Shown here piece after piece: positions 25,532-34,929 of a stretch of DNA of 64,000 nucleotides. The DNA is from Rhodanobacter denitrificans. Its GTDB lineage: Bacteria; Pseudomonadota; Gammaproteobacteria; Xanthomonadales; Rhodanobacteraceae. The DNA is taken from NCBI GenBank assembly GCA_003241385.1, contig QFPO01000005.1, positions 248,001 to 312,000 of the forward strand, given 5' to 3'. Numbering within the stretch: position 1 is the first letter of the stretch; each line of letters begins with the position of its first letter. The notes below the pieces were generated by a model. That model had not been told where the DNA came from. It searched no databases and was given only the letters and a program-made list of their open reading frames with translations. Made by a program: the position numbers and the translations under genes.

Positions 25532-27964
25532 ATGGCATCGGTTGGCTGGCTGCAGGACCTGCATCAGGCGCGGCGCTCGCTGGCGCGTACCCCGGGTTTC
25601 ACGGCGATCGCGGTCGGCATGCTGGCCGTCGCGATCGGCGCGACGGCGGGCCTGTTCAGCGTGGTCAAGACCGTGCTGATCGACCGCCTGCCGTATGCGC
25701 ATCCGGACCGGCTGGTCTACATCGCCTCGTCGGCGCCGGGATCGGACCTGCCGGCCGAGTTCGACGCGGCGCCGGAGTTCTTCGTGCAGTACCACGAGCA
25801 GTCGCAGCTGCTCGAGGACGTGTCGACGTCGAGCTCGTTCACCTCGACGCTGCGCGTCGGCGATCGCGTCGAGCGCGTGCGCATGTCCTGGCCGACCAAT
25901 TCGCTGTTCTCGACGCTCGGCGCGCAGCCGGCGCTCGGCCGTCTGCCGGTCGACGCCGACGAGAACCGCGCCGTGGTCATCAGCGACCGGCTCTGGGCCG
26001 ACTGGTTCAACCGCGATCCGGCGGTGCTCGGCCGCACGGTCTGGGCGTCCGGCGTGGACCGCACGATCATCGGCGTGATGGGACCGGACTTCCGCTACCC
26101 GAATGCCGATACGACGCTGTGGGTGTCGAGCACGCTGAAGGCCTCGGACATCGAGCGCGTCGGCGATTTCGACTATCCGCTGATCGGCCGCATGAAGCCC
26201 GGCGTGACCACCGACGCACTGGCCGATGAGCTGACTGCGCTGGCCCGCCGCGCGCCGGAGCGCTTCGGCTCGTCGGCACCGGGCTATGCGCGCACGGTCG
26301 AGCTGCACCGCGCGGTCGTGCGGCCGCTCGCCGATCAAATGCTCGGCTCGATCGAGCGGCCGCTGTGGGTGCTGCTCGGCGCCGCGGCGATCGTGCTGCT
26401 GATCGCCTGCGCGAACGTCGCCAATCTGTTCCTGGTGCGCACCGAGGGCCGCCACCGCGAGCTCGCGTTGCGTCGCGCGCTCGGCGCCGGCCGGCGCGAG
26501 CTGCTGCGCCTGCAGCTGGCCGAGTCGGTCCTGGTCGCCGGCATGGCCGCGGTGATCGCGGTCGCGCTCGCGGCGGCCGTGATGCCGATGCTGCTGCGCG
26601 CCGCGCCGTCGGGCATACCGCGGCTGGAGGAGGTCGGCATTCACGTCTCGACGGTGCTGTTCACCGCGGGTCTGGCCGTCGTCGTCGCGCTGATCTGCGG
26701 CGGCCTGCCCGCCCTGCGCGCGGCTTCGCCGGACCTGTCGCGCCTGCGCGAAGGGGGGCGCGGCCTGACGCGTCGCCATCACGGCGTGCGCAATGCGCTG
26801 GTGGTCGGCCAGACCGCGCTGGCGCTGGTGCTGCTGATCGGCTCGGGCCTGCTGCTGCGCAGCGCCTACGCGCTGCACCAGGTCGATCCGGGCTACGACA
26901 CGCGCGACATCTTCACGTTCCAGATCGCGCCCGACCGCGCCGAGCTCAAGGACGCGCCGTCGTTCGCGCGCTTCAATCTCGCCTTCATCGACCGCCTCGC
27001 GGCGCTGCCCGGTGTGCAGGCGGCCGGTCTGGTCGAGAACATGCCGCTGGACGAATCGACCGGCAGCATGCACGTACGCACCGAGACACCGGGTGCCGAT
27101 GCCGACGCGCGCTCGCGCGTGCATTACACCTACGCCGCCGGCGACTACTTCAAGGCGATGGGCATTGCGCTGATCGCCGGCCGCGGCTTCGTCGCGGACG
27201 ATCACGACCGGTCACGCGGCAACGTCGTCGTCAGCCGCAGCGCGGCGGACCAGCTGTGGCCGGGCCGCGATCCGATCGGCCAGCGCATCCAGCGCCAGAA
27301 CCAGACGCACTGGGAGACCGTCGTCGGCGTCGTCGAGGACGTGCTGCAGCAGGGCTTTCGCTCCAAGCCCGAACCGGTGATCTACTTCCCGATGGTCGAC
27401 GCCAGCGAGACCGGCGGTCGCCCGGTGTCGTCGCCGGCCTTCGTCGTGCGCACGACGCGCGCCGACGAGATCGCCGCCGACGTACGCGCCCTGGTGCGCG
27501 AGGTCGCGCCGGAGGCGCCGATGTACCGCGTCTACACGCTGGCCGGCCTGGTCGAGCGATCGATGGTGCAGCTGACCTTCACGCTGCTGACGCTGGGCCT
27601 GACCTCGCTGCTCGCGCTGATTCTCGGCGCGGTCGGCCTGTACGGCGTGCTGTCGTATCTGGTCGCCGAGCGCACGCGCGAGATCGGCGTGCGCATGGCG
27701 CTCGGTGCGCGCGCCGGCCAGGTGCGCCGCCTCGTCGTCGGCGAGGGCGCGCGCGTCGTCGGCGTCGGCCTGCTCATCGGTCTGGCCGCCGCGTTCGTCT
27801 TCACGCGCGCGCTCGGCAATCTGCTGTTCGGCGTGCAGCCGATCGACGCGGCCACCTTCGTCACGATGCCGCTGACGATGGCCCTGGTCGGCCTGGTCGC
27901 GAGCTACCTGCCGGCGCGCCGCGCGTCGAATCTCGATCCGATGGAGTCGTTGCGGCGCGATTGA
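25532..27964 (+). CDS. MacB/FtsX-type ABC permease (ADOP-like orphan permease)
   Basis: 810 residues from ATG 25532 with GAGGA upstream; the in-frame extension to 25403 is not protein-like. It begins MASVGWLQDLHQARRSLARTPGFTAIAV, the usual opening of acidobacterial duplicated orphan permeases. A membrane segment (~23-45), a MacB-like periplasmic domain (~48-240), three-helix FtsX bundle (~275-430), a second permease segment near 435, a second periplasmic domain (~460-670) and a final FtsX bundle (~685-800) follow. No ATPase gene is adjacent, so the partner is unknown. MacB-like systems drive export of peptides or lipids by mechanotransmission across the periplasm. Confidence 0.87.
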   Translation: MASVGWLQDLHQARRSLARTPGFTAIAVGMLAVAIGATAGLFSVVKTVLIDRLPYAHPDRLVYIASSAPGSDLPAEFDAAPEFFVQYHEQSQLLEDVSTSSSFTSTLRVGDRVERVRMSWPTNSLFSTLGAQPALGRLPVDADENRAVVISDRLWADWFNRDPAVLGRTVWASGVDRTIIGVMGPDFRYPNADTTLWVSSTLKASDIERVGDFDYPLIGRMKPGVTTDALADELTALARRAPERFGSSAPGYARTVELHRAVVRPLADQMLGSIERPLWVLLGAAAIVLLIACANVANLFLVRTEGRHRELALRRALGAGRRELLRLQLAESVLVAGMAAVIAVALAAAVMPMLLRAAPSGIPRLEEVGIHVSTVLFTAGLAVVVALICGGLPALRAASPDLSRLREGGRGLTRRHHGVRNALVVGQTALALVLLIGSGLLLRSAYALHQVDPGYDTRDIFTFQIAPDRAELKDAPSFARFNLAFIDRLAALPGVQAAGLVENMPLDESTGSMHVRTETPGADADARSRVHYTYAAGDYFKAMGIALIAGRGFVADDHDRSRGNVVVSRSAADQLWPGRDPIGQRIQRQNQTHWETVVGVVEDVLQQGFRSKPEPVIYFPMVDASETGGRPVSSPAFVVRTTRADEIAADVRALVREVAPEAPMYRVYTLAGLVERSMVQLTFTLLTLGLTSLLALILGAVGLYGVLSYLVAERTREIGVRMALGARAGQVRRLVVGEGARVVGVGLLIGLAAAFVFTRALGNLLFGVQPIDAATFVTMPLTMALVGLVASYLPARRASNLDPMESLRRD

Positions 27965-28012
27965 TGCGCCGCGCTGCTTCATTCCGATTTCTCTTTGTTC
28001 CCGCGTAACGGC

Positions 28013-28077
28013 TGAGCCCTGCGTTAGCGAGGTTGGCATCTCTTCGGCACCGCTCCGCGGTTCGTTAACGCGGCTCA
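28013..28077. repeat. Large imperfect inverted repeat after the permease gene
   Basis: Left arm TGAGCCCTGCGTTAGCGA (28013-28030) and right arm TCGTTAACGCGGCTCA (28062-28077) pair with one bulge and one mismatch around a ~30-base loop. It may act as a transcription end or be a dispersed palindromic repeat; only one copy is in the window. Confidence 0.6.
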
Positions 28078-28083
28078 CGCGGC

Positions 28084-28488
28084 GCAATCTCATCCTTTGA
28101 TATTACGTCCAGACAGACTGCCCACCCGTCAAGGGAGCGGCTGGGCTGGCCGATCGCACCGACGGCTGCGGTGATCCGCAACGACGCTCGAGCTTGATGC
28201 CTTGTGTGCCGGGTATCAATGATGGTTGATTTAGATCATGCTGTGATGCCATCAGGGCGAGAGCATCGGGAGCGGATGCACATCGAGATTTCTCATGCCG
28301 GGTCCATGCGTGCGGGAGATGCATGGCGAGCGTGCGCTCAGCAGCATTCAGGGGATCGATCGAGTTGTGCGGAAGACGGATCCGTTCGTCACGTCGCATT
28401 TTTTTCAGGGGGTGATTGCTTTCGTAATGGCGTAGCGCGCCCAAGATCTGTCTTTCGTTTTTACATGTGCTCAGATGGGGAAAAGACG
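28084..28488. other. Leader/intergenic region of the protease gene, no supported gene
   Basis: About 400 bases of lower GC content than the surroundings. The protease frame is open from 28204, but the added ~95 residues are not signal-like or domain-like, and the credible start is ATG 28489. A frame on the minus strand (28103-28444) shows no family features. Promoter elements are likely here, but none is distinct. Confidence 0.45.
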
Positions 28489-30969
28489 ATGAAAAAACTC
28501 ACTATCCAGAAAGCTGGAGCGCGGGTCCTGGGCTCGTTGCGAACCAGCTCCCTGACGATCGCGCTCGCCTGGGTTGCGGGCGCCGCGGTGGCGCAGGAGA
28601 ACTATGGCTCGCCTGCGTTGAACCGCGTGGTGGTGTTGGTCGCGGACAATTCTGCGGGCTCTTCGTTGAGTGCTGCCTCACTGGTGCAGGCCGTGCAGCA
28701 GCCGGACGGGCGTTCGGACGTCCATGCGTCTCTCGGTAAGCCGGTAAGCGCGCGTGCGGTGTTCAGCACCGTTACCGATACTACCGATATGAGCGAAGAG
28801 CTTGCACAGCTCGAAGAGCTCATGGCTCGCTACGTCGTTCTGGAGTATGGCTCGGTCGATGAAGCCATATCAGCCCAGTACATGCTCTCCAGCGATCGGC
28901 GCTTCGCGAACGTGGAGCTGGTACACGAGGGGCGCTTGGCCGCCACGCCGAACGATCCTCGCTTTCCGTATTCATCCGGTGGCTGGGGACCTCCGGACCC
29001 GGTTCCGGTCGATTATCAGTGGGCCAGTCAAGCCGGGATCCTGGACTTGCCCGCCGCGTGGGATCGCACCAAAGGCTGGGCGACGATCGGCATCGTCGAC
29101 TCCGGACCGCCGATCGGAACGGATCCGACCACTCGTCGCGAGTATCGGATCGATCATGAGGATCTGCAGCAGGTCGTGTCCTATACGCATAGCTGGAACT
29201 TCGCGGCGGTGCCTTCGACGCGATATCTCGCAACCCTTCCCAACGGCTTGGTGCAGACACTCAATCCGCACGGGTCCCATGTCCTGGGCATCGCTGCGGC
29301 AAGGGGCAACAACGGCATCGGCGTTGCCGGTACGTGCTGGAACTGCAGTGTGAACTATGGTCAGTTTTCTTCCGGGGAAGACAACATCGCCGCTGCGATT
29401 GCCTATCTGGCCGACAAGGGCTCCCAGGTGATCAATCTGAGCTGGGGCGATGCGGTAGGTAGTTGCGGCACGCCTGGCGTCACGGATTCGGTTATCTGCC
29501 CGGCACTGGCCAAGATGGCGCTGCGCGACTCGACGATGGCGGCGTCGGCCGGCAACGATCTGGCGACCTCGGTCGAGTTTCCAGCTCGTGACTCGCGTGT
29601 CATCAGCGTCGGCGGTACCGATCCGTTGAACGACCAGTGGGATGAGAGGGATTGGCCTGCGGGTCCTAGTGATATCACGACAGGTCCGTATACGGGATGT
29701 CCGAATCTCGGGCTCGGACCGCTGATCGAATGCGGATCCAATAGCGGCTTGGCGGGACCAATCCTGGATTTCGTCGCGCCGGCGCGCAAGATCATTTCGA
29801 CTGTGCAGGTAGGATCCGTCTACCGTTCCGACCTCGTGGACGCGTGCAACGACTCGAACTTCGCGCCAGCCGGTTACGCCTACTGCACCGGCACGTCGAT
29901 GTCGGCGCCGTTCGTGAGCGGCATCGTGGCCTTGTTGCGATCTGCCAACCCGCTGCTGAACCGTACTTCCATCTACTCCGTGATCAAGGCCTATGCGTCG
30001 GGCGGCGGTTTCTTGTCGACCGTGATGGGATGGGGACGGCCCAACGCCGGAGCATCCGTCGAGAAAGTCATGGGCAAGGTGGGTGGTCACACCGTGCCGA
30101 CGCGCCTGACGCCGATGTTTGCGCTGGTCAACAATACATACAAGGATCGCCTCTATACGACACGTCCCCAGCTGGCATCGGCAGCCATTGCCGGAAATTA
30201 CCTCGCGACCCCGGACACCGGGACGATTCCTTCGACTTACTCGTATGCGACGGCGCCCACCACCGAGGCCTCTGCCGTCTGGGGCTACGAAGTGTATCCG
30301 GGCTATACCTGGACACTTCGGCCCCGAGCGAGCTTCTGGGTGTTCACGACGTCCGATCCGATCTCCTTCACTACCGGAGGGCGTCTGCTGTTGGGGACGG
30401 GCTTGGGTGTGCAAACCGCGCTCAAGCCTCTGTACCGTCTGAGCTTCTTGGATCCGCAGCCGGGTGTTGCGCCGGCATGCGATCGGTTCGAGCATGCCTA
30501 CGCCACCGAACAGGCGGTGATCGACTATCTCACCGGAACCGACTTCTGTACCGGACATGGATATACCGCTCAGCGGACTTTCAACGTGGACGCGATCGAA
30601 GGCTACGTCATGGCGACCTGCCCTTACGGCTATACGTGCAACAATTTCGCCGATGGCAGTGAGCCGCAGAAACTGTTCCGTCGTTACAGCGCGGCTGAAG
30701 ACAAGTGGGCGCTGCTGCTGGAAAGTCAGCTGGCGTCGTTCCCGAGCTATACCGCGGATTGGCCTGGCAGCACGGGATTCCTGGGTTATGTGTTCCCGAA
30801 CGTCGATACTGACGGAGAGGGCCTGCCCGATGGACTCGAACGGATGTACGGCATGGCGATCGTCGGAGGCGATAGCGATTGTGACGGCCTTGCCGACGAA
30901 GTCGAGTTTCCTATTGCCGGGCTTCAGCCGGCGGGCTACGACCCATTGGCTGGGGGTACCTGCCTTTGA
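28489..30969 (+). CDS. Secreted S8-family (subtilisin-like) serine protease
   Basis: 826 residues. ATG 28489 is preceded by a GGGGAAAAGACG leader and opens a long Sec signal (MKKLTIQKAG..., hydrophobic ~22-33, AVA at ~33-35). A propeptide-like region runs to ~165. The catalytic triad is D204 (IGIVDSG), H261 (PHGSHVLGIAA) and S470 (GTSMSAPFVSGIVALL). Beyond ~505 comes a C-terminal extension of ~320 residues that includes calcium-loop-like DTDGEGLPDGLE and GDSDCDGLADEVEF near the end, as in thrombospondin type 3 repeats. Many cysteines suggest disulfides. This is a secreted degradative protease; base composition is somewhat lower in GC than its neighbours. Confidence 0.9.
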   Translation: MKKLTIQKAGARVLGSLRTSSLTIALAWVAGAAVAQENYGSPALNRVVVLVADNSAGSSLSAASLVQAVQQPDGRSDVHASLGKPVSARAVFSTVTDTTDMSEELAQLEELMARYVVLEYGSVDEAISAQYMLSSDRRFANVELVHEGRLAATPNDPRFPYSSGGWGPPDPVPVDYQWASQAGILDLPAAWDRTKGWATIGIVDSGPPIGTDPTTRREYRIDHEDLQQVVSYTHSWNFAAVPSTRYLATLPNGLVQTLNPHGSHVLGIAAARGNNGIGVAGTCWNCSVNYGQFSSGEDNIAAAIAYLADKGSQVINLSWGDAVGSCGTPGVTDSVICPALAKMALRDSTMAASAGNDLATSVEFPARDSRVISVGGTDPLNDQWDERDWPAGPSDITTGPYTGCPNLGLGPLIECGSNSGLAGPILDFVAPARKIISTVQVGSVYRSDLVDACNDSNFAPAGYAYCTGTSMSAPFVSGIVALLRSANPLLNRTSIYSVIKAYASGGGFLSTVMGWGRPNAGASVEKVMGKVGGHTVPTRLTPMFALVNNTYKDRLYTTRPQLASAAIAGNYLATPDTGTIPSTYSYATAPTTEASAVWGYEVYPGYTWTLRPRASFWVFTTSDPISFTTGGRLLLGTGLGVQTALKPLYRLSFLDPQPGVAPACDRFEHAYATEQAVIDYLTGTDFCTGHGYTAQRTFNVDAIEGYVMATCPYGYTCNNFADGSEPQKLFRRYSAAEDKWALLLESQLASFPSYTADWPGSTGFLGYVFPNVDTDGEGLPDGLERMYGMAIVGGDSDCDGLADEVEFPIAGLQPAGYDPLAGGTCL

Positions 30970-30972
30970 GAG

Positions 30973-30994
30973 CGCATTCCGCTTCGGGAATGCG
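30973..30994 (+). terminator. Hairpin terminator of the protease gene
   Basis: Arms CGCATTCC (30973-30980) and GGAATGCG (30987-30994) around a six-base loop, four bases after the protease stop codon, followed by a T-rich TTTCCTTCTTTC stretch. Confidence 0.7.
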
Positions 30995-31048
30995 TCGCTG
31001 TTTCCTTCTTTCGGCTAGTCTTTAGCCTAAGCAGGTCGGCATCTTGAG

Positions 31049-31080
31049 ACACCGCGACCATCCGGTCGCGGTGTTCTTGT
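31049..31080 (+). terminator. Second strong hairpin downstream of the protease
   Basis: Perfect 11-base arms ACACCGCGACC (31049-31059) and GGTCGCGGTGT (31064-31074) with a four-base loop, then TCTTGT. A back-up terminator for the protease transcript is the simplest reading. Confidence 0.7.
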
Positions 31081-31467
31081 ATCGATGCCTGACGGAGATC
31101 AGTAAGTGGCCGCTCTTTGTAGAGGGAGGTAGGCCGACGGATACCGACGCTCGTTCGATTAGTTCATATGGCGAAGGTCTTTTTTCCGTGAGAACGGTAT
31201 TGCCACAGCGCCGCGATCTTTTCCCTTCATCTGTTATGTCGACCTGTTTCGTCATCGCGCCCGCGTTTGGCCACGCCCGAACGTCGGTCCTCTCGCCGAG
31301 CGGCTTGGTAGCTTCGCCTCATGGATGTCGGGCTCGAACGATCTCGCCTTCGGCGCCTTGAGCGTTACCGGAGGCGCGGCCGACGTGTCCCTGAAACGCA
31401 TGCGGGAATGGCGGATGCGGCTGATGATTCGACCTGCTCACCAATTCGGTTCCGCGTCGCGCTCTTC
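31081..31467. other. Intergenic region with no supported gene
   Basis: 387 bases after the second hairpin, before the 3' end of the convergent thioesterase gene. A 105-codon plus-strand frame (31044-31361) begins inside the hairpin and has no ribosome site or family features, so I do not call it. Confidence 0.45.
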
Positions 31468-31950
31468 TTATCGAAGCGTCCGGATCGCCTGACTGCGCCG
31501 CTCCATCTCCTGGCGCAGGTCGCGACGCAGCTGCGCGGCTTCGAAGCGCTGGCGCTCCTCGGCGTCGCGCGGGGTCAGCGGCGGGACTTCGACCGGCACG
31601 CCGGCATCGTCGACCGCGACCATCGTGAAGTAGCAGCTGTTGGCATGCCGGACCAGCTGCTTGCGGATGTCCTCGGCGACGACCTTGATCCCGATCTCCA
31701 TCGAGGTGCGGCCGGTGAAGTTGACCGCGGCGTAGAACGTCACGAGCTCGCCGACGTGGATCGGCTGGCGGAAGATCACCTGGTCGACCGAGAGCGTGAC
31801 GACGTAGCGGCCCGCGTAGCGGCTGGCGCAGGCGTAGGCGACCTGGTCGAGGTACTTGAGGATCGTGCCGCCGTGGACGTTGCCGGTGAAGTTGGCCATG
31901 TCCGGCGTCATCAGGATCGTCATCGACAGGCGGTGCGGGAGATCGTCCAT
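31468..31950 (-). CDS. Acyl-CoA thioesterase, YciA-like hotdog fold
   Basis: 160 residues from ATG 31950 (MDDLPHRLSMTILMTPDMANFTGNVHGG); the upstream in-frame sequence is proline/alanine-rich and unlikely to be translated. The hotdog signature with N-x-x-G-x-x-x-G-G (NFTGNVHGGTILKYLDQVAY) and the catalytic aspartate in the long helix (LDQVA) are present. The C-terminal ~30 residues are charged and helical. YciA-type enzymes hydrolyse acyl-CoA thioesters in the cytosol, balancing CoA pools. Single gene, divergent from wrbA. Confidence 0.88.
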   Translation of the reverse strand: MDDLPHRLSMTILMTPDMANFTGNVHGGTILKYLDQVAYACASRYAGRYVVTLSVDQVIFRQPIHVGELVTFYAAVNFTGRTSMEIGIKVVAEDIRKQLVRHANSCYFTMVAVDDAGVPVEVPPLTPRDAEERQRFEAAQLRRDLRQEMERRSQAIRTLR

Positions 31951-32181
31951 CGGCGGCTCGGTCGGGGGCGGTGCGGCGATTGTAGACGGGGTACCCGGCG
32001 CCGAACGCGTGAAATCGCGCGGCGCCCATGCGGGCACACCGGTACGAGTGTTTTCGCGATGTGAACAGTCTTATGCGCGGCCCCGCCTAGGCGCGGGGCG
32101 CCGGCGACCCTAGGCTGCACGACGTCGCCGCCTGCGCGTGAGCGCAGGCCCGCCGCCACTTTCCCGCTAAGGAGATCCGTC

Positions 32182-32781
32182 ATGAGCAAGGTTCTGGTGC
32201 TGTACTACTCGGCCTACGGCCACATCGAGCAGATGGCCGAGGCGGTCGCCGCCGGCGCGCGCGAGACCGGCGCGACGGTCGACATCAAGCGCGTGCCGGA
32301 ACTGGTGCCCGAGGACGTCGCACGCGCCTCGCACTACAAGCTCGACCAGCGCGCGCCGTTCGCGAAGATCGAAGACCTCGCCGAGTACGACGCGATCATC
32401 GTCGGTGTCGGCACGCGCTTCGGCCGCATGGCCTCGCAGATGGCCAACTTCCTCGACCAGGCCGGCGGGCTGTGGGCGCGCGGCGCGCTCAACGGCAAGG
32501 TCGGCGGCGCGTTCACGTCGACCGCGACCCAGCACGGCGGCCAGGAAGTGACGCTGTTCTCGATCCTGACCAATCTGATGCACTTCGGCCTGATCACGGT
32601 CGGCCTGCCGTACAGCTACCAGCCGCAGATGACGCTGGCCGAGATCGCCGGCGGCTCGCCGTACGGCGCGACCACGATCACCGGCGGCGACGGCGCGCGA
32701 CAGCCGAGCCCGATCGAGCTGGACGGCGCACGCTTCCAGGGCCGCCACATCGCCGAGATCGCGAACAAGCTGTTCGGCTGA
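32182..32781 (+). CDS. wrbA: NAD(P)H:quinone oxidoreductase WrbA
   Basis: 199 residues, the family's usual length, with an ideal ribosome site (AAGGAG) upstream. The flavodoxin-like FMN loop is at the N-terminus (VLYYSAYGHIEQMAEAV), and the WrbA hallmarks GVGTRFGRMASQMANFLDQ and FTSTATQHGGQEVT follow. It reduces quinones by two electrons with NAD(P)H using FMN, limiting redox cycling; it is cytosolic and tetrameric in known members. Confidence 0.95.
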   Translation: MSKVLVLYYSAYGHIEQMAEAVAAGARETGATVDIKRVPELVPEDVARASHYKLDQRAPFAKIEDLAEYDAIIVGVGTRFGRMASQMANFLDQAGGLWARGALNGKVGGAFTSTATQHGGQEVTLFSILTNLMHFGLITVGLPYSYQPQMTLAEIAGGSPYGATTITGGDGARQPSPIELDGARFQGRHIAEIANKLFG

Positions 32782-32836
32782 GGCCGCGCCGGCTCCAGGC
32801 CGGCACCGGTTCTGGGCGCCGCCGCGCGGTGGCGCC

Positions 32837-33604
32837 TCAGTCCTTCATGCGCCGGAACACGAACCACGGCAGGCTGCGCACGATCAGCGCGACCAGCGCC
32901 CACCAGCCCGGCCGGTAGTAGGTGCCGTTGCGGCGCGCGAGTCCGGCGACGACGTCGCGCGCGACCTCGGCCGGCTCGGCCGTCGGCAGCGGCAGACGCA
33001 GTCCGTGCGTCAGATTGCTGCGCATGAAGCCGAGCTGATACAGCTGTACGCGCAACGAACCGTCGGCGTGGCGGTGGCGCAGGCTCTGCGCGAACGAGAC
33101 CAGGCCGCGCTTGGCGGCGGCGTAGACGATGTTGCGGCCGCGGCCGCGCTCGGCGGCGACGCTGCCGAACAGGACCAGCGTGCCGCGGCGCTCGAGCAGC
33201 GCCGGCAGCAGCGCGTGCGCGATCGCCAGCGGCGCATGCAGATTGATCGCGAGCAGCTGGCCGATCGCGGCGGTGTCGAGCGTGCCGTCGTCGTCGTGGC
33301 GCGACCAGCCGGCCGGAATCAGCACGGCGCCGAGCGGCGGCAGTCCGTCGAGCGCGGCGCGGACCGCGCCACCGGGATCGGCACTGCGCGCCAGATCGAG
33401 CGCGAGACCGCGCGCCGGCACGCCGTGGCGCAGCTGCAGATCGGCCGCCAGCGCATCGACGTCGCGGCGGTCGGAGGCGACCAGCAGCACGGCGTGGCCG
33501 TGCCGTGCGAGCTCGGTCGCAAGCGCGCGGCCGAGGCCGCTCGACGCGCCGACGACGACGGCGCTGTCCGCTGCGGCGGTCGCGATCGGAGTATCGGGAC
33601 TCAC
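32837..33604 (-). CDS. Short-chain dehydrogenase, DprE2-like
   Basis: 255 residues from GTG 33604, which overlaps the stop of the upstream FAD oxidase gene (GTGA). The cofactor motif is GASSGLG (19-25), and the catalytic set N121, S148, Y161 and K165 (YAAAK) is present. A C-terminal hydrophobic helix (WWALVALIVRSLPWFVFRRMKD) suggests membrane association, as in DprE2 of mycobacteria. Together with the DprE1-like gene it would epimerise the 2'-hydroxyl of a polyprenyl-phosphate pentose, reducing the keto intermediate with NADH. The reaction is inferred from the gene pair. Confidence 0.85.
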   Translation of the reverse strand: MSPDTPIATAAADSAVVVGASSGLGRALATELARHGHAVLLVASDRRDVDALAADLQLRHGVPARGLALDLARSADPGGAVRAALDGLPPLGAVLIPAGWSRHDDDGTLDTAAIGQLLAINLHAPLAIAHALLPALLERRGTLVLFGSVAAERGRGRNIVYAAAKRGLVSFAQSLRHRHADGSLRVQLYQLGFMRSNLTHGLRLPLPTAEPAEVARDVVAGLARRNGTYYRPGWWALVALIVRSLPWFVFRRMKD

Positions 33605-34929
33605 AGGCCGATCCTCCGCGTCAGTTCCGAGCGCACGTGCCCGTCGGGATCCCAGCGCCGCAGCCGTTCACGCGTGACCTCGAAGCCGGGCAGGGCGCGG
33701 CGCACGGTCGCGGCATCGAGCGTGGAATCCTTGATCAGGTTCGGCCGGCCGCCGTGAGCGAGCGCGAGCTCGGTCAGTGCCTCGAGGAACGCGCGCTGCG
33801 CGCCGTCGGCCGGTGCCGGCAGGTGCAGCGCGAGTGCGATGCCGTGTCCGTCGAACGCGAGGCCGCCGGGCTCGCCGGCGAACAGCTTGCTCGAGATCAG
33901 GCTGATCCGCGGCCGCATCCGCGCGACGGCCTCTTCCAGGCCGGCCGCGAAGGCGACGAAGCGCGTATGCGGCACCAGCCACTGCGCCTCGACGAAACCG
34001 GCGCGACCGAAGCCGGCGAAATAGGGTCTGGCCGCATTGAGCGGAAACAGCGTATCGGCCAGCGTGACCGCGCTCTGGCCGGGGCGGCACCAGCGGCGGC
34101 GGATCATGCCGTTGGCGAGTGCGATGCCGAGGCGGTTCCAGGTCGGAATCCGCGACGGCGCGATCGCGATCGGCAGATCGGGCAGCCGGCTCGGCGGCAG
34201 CGCGGCGGCGTCGCCGGTGTCCAGGCCGATCCGGATCACGCCGCGGCCGAACGTGCCGGGACGGCCGTCGTGCCAGCCGTACAGCAGCGGCACGTTGAGC
34301 GCGTCGCGCAGCACCTGGGCGGCTTCGGCGAGCGAGTCGACCGGAATGCGCCGCACGACCAGCGTCGCCGGCGCGCGCGCCAGGCGCAGCGTCGCCGAGA
34401 CGATCGTGCCGGTCAGGCCGAAGCCGGCACAGGTGTCGGCGAACAGATCGCCGTCGTGGTCGGGCGACACGGTCACGCCGCCGCCGTCGCGCCAGAGTTC
34501 CAGCGCCGCGACCTGGGCGCGGAACGTGCCGTCGCGCGCCGGATTCTTGCCGTGCACGTCGGCGGCGATGCAGCCGCCGATCGTCGCGGCCGGATGGCCG
34601 GGCGCGACCGGCAGATACCAGCCGTGCGCGAGCGCGAAGCGCTCCACATCGCCGATGCGCGCGCCGGCCTCGACGCGCAGCAGGCCGCGCTCGCCGTCGA
34701 ACGCGAGCAGGCGGTCGAACGCGGCCATGTCCTGCGTGATCGCATCGACGCCGAAGCTGGCGGCCACGTACGAGACGCCGGAGCCGCGCGCGATGCGCGG
34801 CGCGTCGGCCGGCAGCGCGTCGAGCAGCCGGTAGCGGTCCGGGCGCTGCACGCGGCAGCGCATCGAGAACTGACGGTCGAACGAGGTCAGGGCCTGTTCG
34901 CCGACCGCGAATCCGCGGATTTCCTTCAT
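33601..34929 (-). CDS. FAD-binding oxidase, DprE1-like
   Basis: 442 residues from ATG 34929, overlapping the antiporter stop (ATGA, 34926-34929). It has the vanillyl-alcohol-oxidase-type FAD domain (ARGSGVSYVAAS for the PP loop; PGHPAATIGGCIAADVHGKNPARDG, typical of DprE1) and a C-terminal substrate domain (~200-420) ending in the LIKDSTLDAATV region seen in the family. DprE1 oxidises decaprenylphospho-ribose to the 2-keto sugar; the following SDR gene, coupled by overlap, would complete the epimerisation. The mycobacterial resistance-linked Cys in CxxxxHGKN-type context is replaced here by Ala/Asp (CIAADVHGKN). Confidence 0.85.
   Translation of the reverse strand: MKEIRGFAVGEQALTSFDRQFSMRCRVQRPDRYRLLDALPADAPRIARGSGVSYVAASFGVDAITQDMAAFDRLLAFDGERGLLRVEAGARIGDVERFALAHGWYLPVAPGHPAATIGGCIAADVHGKNPARDGTFRAQVAALELWRDGGGVTVSPDHDGDLFADTCAGFGLTGTIVSATLRLARAPATLVVRRIPVDSLAEAAQVLRDALNVPLLYGWHDGRPGTFGRGVIRIGLDTGDAAALPPSRLPDLPIAIAPSRIPTWNRLGIALANGMIRRRWCRPGQSAVTLADTLFPLNAARPYFAGFGRAGFVEAQWLVPHTRFVAFAAGLEEAVARMRPRISLISSKLFAGEPGGLAFDGHGIALALHLPAPADGAQRAFLEALTELALAHGGRPNLIKDSTLDAATVRRALPGFEVTRERLRRWDPDGHVRSELTRRIGL

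Noticed and set aside
31044..31361. 105-codon plus-strand frame after the protease
   Set aside because: Begins inside a terminator hairpin; no ribosome site or recognisable features.
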